A stretch of 64,000 bases of DNA from JBHOQS01 sp042408875 (GTDB taxonomy: Bacteria > Chloroflexota > UBA11872 > JBHOQS01), in contig JBHOQS010000015.1 of NCBI GenBank assembly GCA_042408875.1, positions 248,001-312,000 on the forward strand, given 5' to 3'. Both the position numbers and the translations under genes were made by a program. Below are positions 60,662 through 64,000 of this stretch, piece by piece; position 1 is the stretch's first letter, and the number at the start of each line of letters is the position of its first letter. The notes beneath the pieces were generated by a model. That model saw nothing but the letters and a program-made list of their open reading frames with translations, was not told where the DNA came from and did no database searches.

Positions 60662-61993
60662 TTACCGGTTCTGCGCCAGCAGCGGTTCGATGGCCTGCCG
60701 GATCTCGCTCAGCGCTTCTTTAATCGCTTTCTGGCCGGTCAGTGCTTGGCTCCAGATCGGCCCCGCTCGCGAGAACATCTCTGGCGCCATTGGGCCGAAC
60801 GGACGCACGTGCTCAGCGTAGCTAGTCAGGATGGGCAGGATGATTTTAGCGCTCGGCGGTGCCAGCGGCGAGCTCTCATAGGCCGCCCAGGCCGACTTGC
60901 GCGACGGGCTGCCGCGGCCCGAGCGCCCCCACATGAACTCCTGGCCCTCTTTCGACAGATATTCGTTCAGGTAGATCCAGGCTGCATCGGGCTCCTTGCT
61001 CTGCGTGGTGATGCCGTAGCCACTCCCCGCCGCCCCGGTGATCTGCGCCCTGGGCCCGCGCGGGTAATGGGCCACGTCGTACTTGAACTGGGCGAAGCGC
61101 GAGGCCGTCGGCGCATGCCACGACCCGGCGATCATCATGCCAATGCTTCCGGCCAGCCAGGCGCCTCGCTCAAAGCCGCGCGTGTCTTCTGGCATCGGCG
61201 TGATGCGGTGCTTGAGCCGGAAGTCCAGCCACCACGTCAGCGTCTCCACGACCTCGGTGCTGTCCAGGGACATCCTCGTCTCAGCCTGGTCGATCCAGCT
61301 CGCCCCGAACGGCCGCAGGAAGTTCGGCTCCAGCAGGGCGTTGATGCCCGGCATGCTGTCAAAGCCCCAGGTGCGATCCGGCCCGTCGCCGCGAGTGATG
61401 GCCCGCGCCGCCTCGAACAGATCGTTCATCGTCCAGCTCTCGCTGGGGTACCGGATGCCGGCTTTATCGAAAAGGTCTTTGTTGTACCAGAGCAGGTACG
61501 GGCCGGTATCATAGGGGATCAGGTGCAGCGCGCCCTGGTAGCGGTACGCCACCAGCGACGGCGGGGTGAAGTCCTGCAGGTTAAAGTCGCGAGTTTTGGC
61601 GATGTAGGGCTCCAAGTTACGGAAGATATTGGCGCGGAAGAACTCCTGCGCCCAGGAGTACTGGGTGTACAGCAGGTCGGGCAGAGTGCCGGAGGCTGCT
61701 CGGGCGGCGTACTTGGCCCGGAACTCACCGAACACCGAGTTCTCGAGCTCGATCTTGAGGTTGGGATGCCGCTTCATGAACTCCTGGTCGAACTGCTCCT
61801 GCGTGGGCAGGAAGGCATCCTCCCAGGCGTGGGCCACGGTCAGCGTGATCTGCCGGGCTGGCGTAGCCGCCGCACTGCCGCTGCGCTCGGGGCCCTGCCG
61901 GCACGCCGCCAGCGCGCTGGCCGACACCGCGCCGCTGACGGCGGCCAGGAAAGCGCGACGGTTCCATGGAAGATGCAGGAATGACATGCCCAT
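60662..61993 (-). CDS. Carbohydrate ABC transporter substrate-binding lipoprotein
   Basis: A 443-residue family-1 solute-binding protein. The N-terminus has twin Arg and a lipobox: LPWNRRAFLAAVSGAVSASALAAC, so it is probably exported and lipid-anchored at that Cys. Family features: FDQEFMKRHPNLKIELENS, GTLPDLLYTQYSWAQEFFRANIFRNLEPYI, LIPYDTGPYLLWYNKDLFDKAGI and GSGYGITTQSKEPDAAWIYLNEYLSKEGQEFMWGRSGRGSPSRKSAW. GAGGAG before ATG 61993 fixes the start. No permease genes are adjacent, so partners must be elsewhere. Confidence 0.9.
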   Translation of the reverse strand: MGMSFLHLPWNRRAFLAAVSGAVSASALAACRQGPERSGSAAATPARQITLTVAHAWEDAFLPTQEQFDQEFMKRHPNLKIELENSVFGEFRAKYAARAASGTLPDLLYTQYSWAQEFFRANIFRNLEPYIAKTRDFNLQDFTPPSLVAYRYQGALHLIPYDTGPYLLWYNKDLFDKAGIRYPSESWTMNDLFEAARAITRGDGPDRTWGFDSMPGINALLEPNFLRPFGASWIDQAETRMSLDSTEVVETLTWWLDFRLKHRITPMPEDTRGFERGAWLAGSIGMMIAGSWHAPTASRFAQFKYDVAHYPRGPRAQITGAAGSGYGITTQSKEPDAAWIYLNEYLSKEGQEFMWGRSGRGSPSRKSAWAAYESSPLAPPSAKIILPILTSYAEHVRPFGPMAPEMFSRAGPIWSQALTGQKAIKEALSEIRQAIEPLLAQNR

Positions 61994-62205
61994 TGCGACT
62001 GCTCCTCTCGCTTTGCTCCATTCCCTCAGCGACACGCTGGAGGGCGTTTCCGGTAGGTCTACCTACGAGTGCCCCTGCGCGCACGGCGAGTGTGCGGAAT
62101 CCTGGATCATTGCCTGGTCGAGCATCCGCGCAGCCCTGCGCGCGCGGGTCAAGGGGGCACCCGCCGCGATGCAGGCGGCAGCGCGAGGATGTATAGTGCG
62201 GGCAC

Positions 62206-63537
62206 ATGCTGTGTCAGCCAGCGCGCGCCCGACACCATGCCCTGCTGGCAAGGATCCGCCGGGAAAGCGAGCGGAGCGTGAGCATCGACGCGGCCGCCCC
62301 TCGCCAGGGCGGCGCTGCCATCACTGAGGATGTCGCATCGCGAAATATCCGCAACCTGGTGCTCCAGACCGCGCTGGCCGGTGTGGTCAACGGGGGCATT
62401 GGGGCGTTTCTGGCGGTGTACCTCACCCGCCTGGGGGCCTCTCCCCTGGAGATCAGCCTGCTGACCTCCCTGCCCGCGCTGCTCACTATCATCGTGGCCC
62501 TGCCCGCCGGCGCGATCGCGGCGCGCTACAGGCGGCCTGTCCACCAGAGCGCACGGCACTTCCTGCTCATTCGCCTCTGCTATCTCCTCGTGGCCGCCGC
62601 GGCGTTCCTGCCGGCCACCGCCGCCATCTGGTCGGTGGTGATCATCTGGGCCTTCACGGCTATTCCCGGCGCCATCGCCAACACCGCCTGGATGGGTGTC
62701 TTCGCTGAAGCGGTCCCGGCGCGGGAGCGCGCTCGCCTCAACGGCCTGCGCTGGGGCCTGCTTGGCTTCGTCACCGCGTGCAGCGTCGCGCTGTTCGGGC
62801 AGATGCTCGACCTCCTGCCGTTCCCCCTGGGATACCAGCTCGTGTTCCTGGCGTCGTTCGTCGCCGGGCTGCTCAACGTGTGGTTCTACTCGCGCCTGAT
62901 CGTTCCCGACCAGCCGGTCCATTCGTCTTCCGGACCGGCGATGCCGCTGCGGGCGCGCCTGCTCCAGGCGCTGCATCCTCTGCACGACGATGGCCCGTTC
63001 CTGCGCTTCACCGTAGGGTCTGGCCTGCTGCGCCTGGGCATGTTTCTGGCCGCTGGCCTGTATACCATTTACTGGGTGCGTGACCTCCAGGCGGCGGATA
63101 GCCTGATCGGCCTGCGCACCACCGCCGGCAACGCCGCGCTGGTGGTGGGCTACCCGCTGTGGGGCTGGGTGGCCACGCGCCTGGGCCACGAACGGGCGCT
63201 GGCGCTGGCCGCCGCCGGGCTGGGACTCTACCCGATCATGACCGCCCTGGCGACGTCGCCGCCCTGGCTGGTGCCGGCCGCGGTGCTGTGGGGCCTCTTC
63301 GCCGGGGGCATCGATGTCACTCTCTTCGAGGGCTTGCTGCATACCGCGCCGGCGGCGCGGCGCGCTCATTATGTAGCCCTCAACACAGCGCTGGCCAATC
63401 TGGTCGCCTTCGTCGCCCCGATCCTCGGCGCCGCCCTGGCCAGCCCGCTCGGCATCCAGCCCGTGCTCTTCCTGGCTGGCGCGCTGCACTTCCTCGCCGC
63501 CGCAGCAGTGGCGTATTACGCAGTGCGTACCACGTGA
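62206..63537 (+). CDS. Major facilitator superfamily transporter
   Basis: A 443-residue protein with about twelve hydrophobic helices. The first half includes NLVLQTALAGVVNGGIGAFLAVYLTRLGASPLEISLLTSLPALLTIIVALPAGAIAARYRR, with the loop 2-3 basic motif; the second half has TTAGNAALVVGYPLWGWVATRLGHERALALAAAGL. Substrate unknown. ATG 62206 follows a TATAGT (62192-62197) so closely that the mRNA would be nearly leaderless; GTG 62278 is an alternative start. Divergent from the sugar-binding protein gene. Confidence 0.85.
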   Translation: MLCQPARARHHALLARIRRESERSVSIDAAAPRQGGAAITEDVASRNIRNLVLQTALAGVVNGGIGAFLAVYLTRLGASPLEISLLTSLPALLTIIVALPAGAIAARYRRPVHQSARHFLLIRLCYLLVAAAAFLPATAAIWSVVIIWAFTAIPGAIANTAWMGVFAEAVPARERARLNGLRWGLLGFVTACSVALFGQMLDLLPFPLGYQLVFLASFVAGLLNVWFYSRLIVPDQPVHSSSGPAMPLRARLLQALHPLHDDGPFLRFTVGSGLLRLGMFLAAGLYTIYWVRDLQAADSLIGLRTTAGNAALVVGYPLWGWVATRLGHERALALAAAGLGLYPIMTALATSPPWLVPAAVLWGLFAGGIDVTLFEGLLHTAPAARRAHYVALNTALANLVAFVAPILGAALASPLGIQPVLFLAGALHFLAAAAVAYYAVRTT

Positions 63538-63572
63538 AGACCGCCAGGCCACACACTGCCGTGAGCTCCTCA

Positions 63573-63720
63573 CCCCTTTAGGGGCAGGGCCGGGGGAGCG
63601 GTCCTCGACTCCCTTTTAGGGAAGGTAAGAGGGCTGCCTGCGTGCCGAGGATCCCGGCCGCGAGCTTGAACTCCCCTCCCCTTTTAGGAGAGGGGCCGGG
63701 GACCTCTCCCCCCGGCTCCC
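63573..63720. repeat. GC-rich palindromic repeats with CCCTTTTAGGG cores
   Basis: Three palindromes: CCCCTTTAGGGG (63573-63584), CCCTTTTAGGG (63611-63621) and CCCCTCCCCTTTTAGGAG AGGGG (63673-63695), with GGGCCGGGG-type flanks repeated and inverted to 63720. They fill the 385-bp spacer after the MFS gene, which contains no gene. They may act as bidirectional 3'-end structures or be a mobile repeat family. Confidence 0.8.
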
Positions 63721-63894
63721 CTATGCACGACTACTAGACCCCCCTCGCCCGGCCTGCTAGGATGATGGTGCCGCACCGCTGCAGCAGCCGCTCGTCAGGG
63801 CGCCAGGGCGCTCCGCCACAGCGGTGTGGGAGCGCCGTGCGCTCGGGCATTCGAGCCGGCCCGGATAAGCACGCACCGGCAACACGAGCACATA

Positions 63895-63922
63895 AAGGGC
63901 ACTACAAAAAGGGCACCACAAA
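63895..63922. repeat. 14-bp tandem repeat before the last gene
   Basis: AAAGGGCACTACAA-type units repeat with 14-bp spacing (GGGCACTAC at 63897 and GGGCACCAC at 63911) and end directly at ATG 63923, in the position of the ribosome binding site. Confidence 0.8.
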
Positions 63923-64000
63923 ATGATCGATCCGACGCAGCGTGTTCCTTTCGGCAAGACCCGCCTGACCGTGACCCGCCTCGGCCTGGGTAGCGCCCCG
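63923..64000 (+). CDS. Aldo/keto reductase, N-terminal part (runs off the window)
   Basis: The 26 readable residues, MIDPTQRVPFGKTRLTVTRL then GLGSAP, match the beginning of aldo/keto reductases of the D-threo-aldose (L-fucose) dehydrogenase group, where GLGSAP leads into the first barrel strand. Only the N-terminus is present, so the subgroup is tentative. An NAD(P)-linked sugar dehydrogenase would fit the sugar-oxidation genes nearby. Confidence 0.6.
   Translation, partial: MIDPTQRVPFGKTRLTVTRLGLGSAP

Noticed and set aside
60254..61984. 576-residue plus-strand frame
   Set aside because: Antisense shadow of the Gfo/Idh and sugar-binding protein genes in GC-rich DNA; Arg/His/Pro-rich and without motifs.
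62149..63573. 474-residue minus-strand frame opposite the MFS gene
   Set aside because: Gln/Arg/Gly-rich shadow; the plus strand encodes a clear 12-helix transporter.

Overview
The window is GC-rich bacterial chromosome, gene-dense on both strands. The gene families point to a monoderm-type bacterium, most likely Chloroflexota or a deep Actinobacteria-like lineage. The evidence is a division cluster ending sbp-ftsA-ftsZ, a HemQ-type (coproporphyrin) heme operon, a UPF0182 membrane protein, a DUF983 protein, several amidohydrolase-2 proteins with a Rieske partner, and no outer-membrane genes. The taxonomic placement is inference from gene content; no rRNA is present.

Layout. 0-7.4 kb: tail of a membrane protein, a VanX-type D-Ala-D-Ala dipeptidase (minus), a MATE exporter, two small membrane proteins, a zinc dehydrogenase, two overlapping amidohydrolase-fold genes (the second without metal ligands) and an RNase HI. 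7.4-23.6 kb: a co-directional division and cell-wall cluster, rsmH-ftsL-ftsI-murF-mraY-ftsW-murG-murC-murB-ddl-ftsQ-sbp-ftsA-ftsZ. murE and murD are missing from it. It has an internal promoter before ftsA and a promoter plus stem-loop leader before ftsZ. 23.6-24.1 kb: a candidate structured RNA on the minus strand and one CAU tRNA with its own promoter and terminator. 24.1-27.2 kb: a decayed zone with a split sugar-binding protein gene, a truncated pyruvate-oxidase-like gene and an AT-rich 13-bp tandem array.

27.2-42.3 kb: radical SAM protein, amidohydrolase plus Rieske protein, a broken hybrid histidine kinase, an enolase-superfamily dehydratase, UPF0182, a lactonase, a DUF433/DUF5615 toxin-antitoxin pair with a frameshifted toxin, a PIN remnant, an oligogalacturonate-lyase-like protein and an Excalibur-domain protein. 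42.3-51.4 kb: a minus-strand heme operon, hemY(cgoX)-MerR/BldC-type regulator-hemA-hemQ-hemE-hemC-hemD-hemL, behind a near-consensus promoter. hemB and the ferrochelatase gene are not in it. 51.5-55.3 kb: a divergent aa3-type cytochrome c oxidase operon (subunits II, I, IV, III) whose subunit I has the A2-type YSHP signature. Heme production and its main consumer therefore lie back to back. 55.3-64 kb: two Gfo/Idh/MocA oxidoreductases, a cysteine-dioxygenase-like cupin, two nitroreductases, a sugar-binding lipoprotein, an MFS transporter and the start of an aldo/keto reductase.

Two themes recur. First, many enzymes fit uptake and oxidation of plant-derived sugars or sugar acids (inference). 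Second, the DNA is marked by short tandem duplications of about 7-20 bp, often 13 or 14 bp. These lie in leaders and spacers and also inside genes, where they account for at least two frameshifts (the pyruvate-oxidase-like pseudogene and the DUF5615 toxin). A longer inverted repeat family near 29.5 kb and 47.7 kb supplies the C-terminal tail of HemA.
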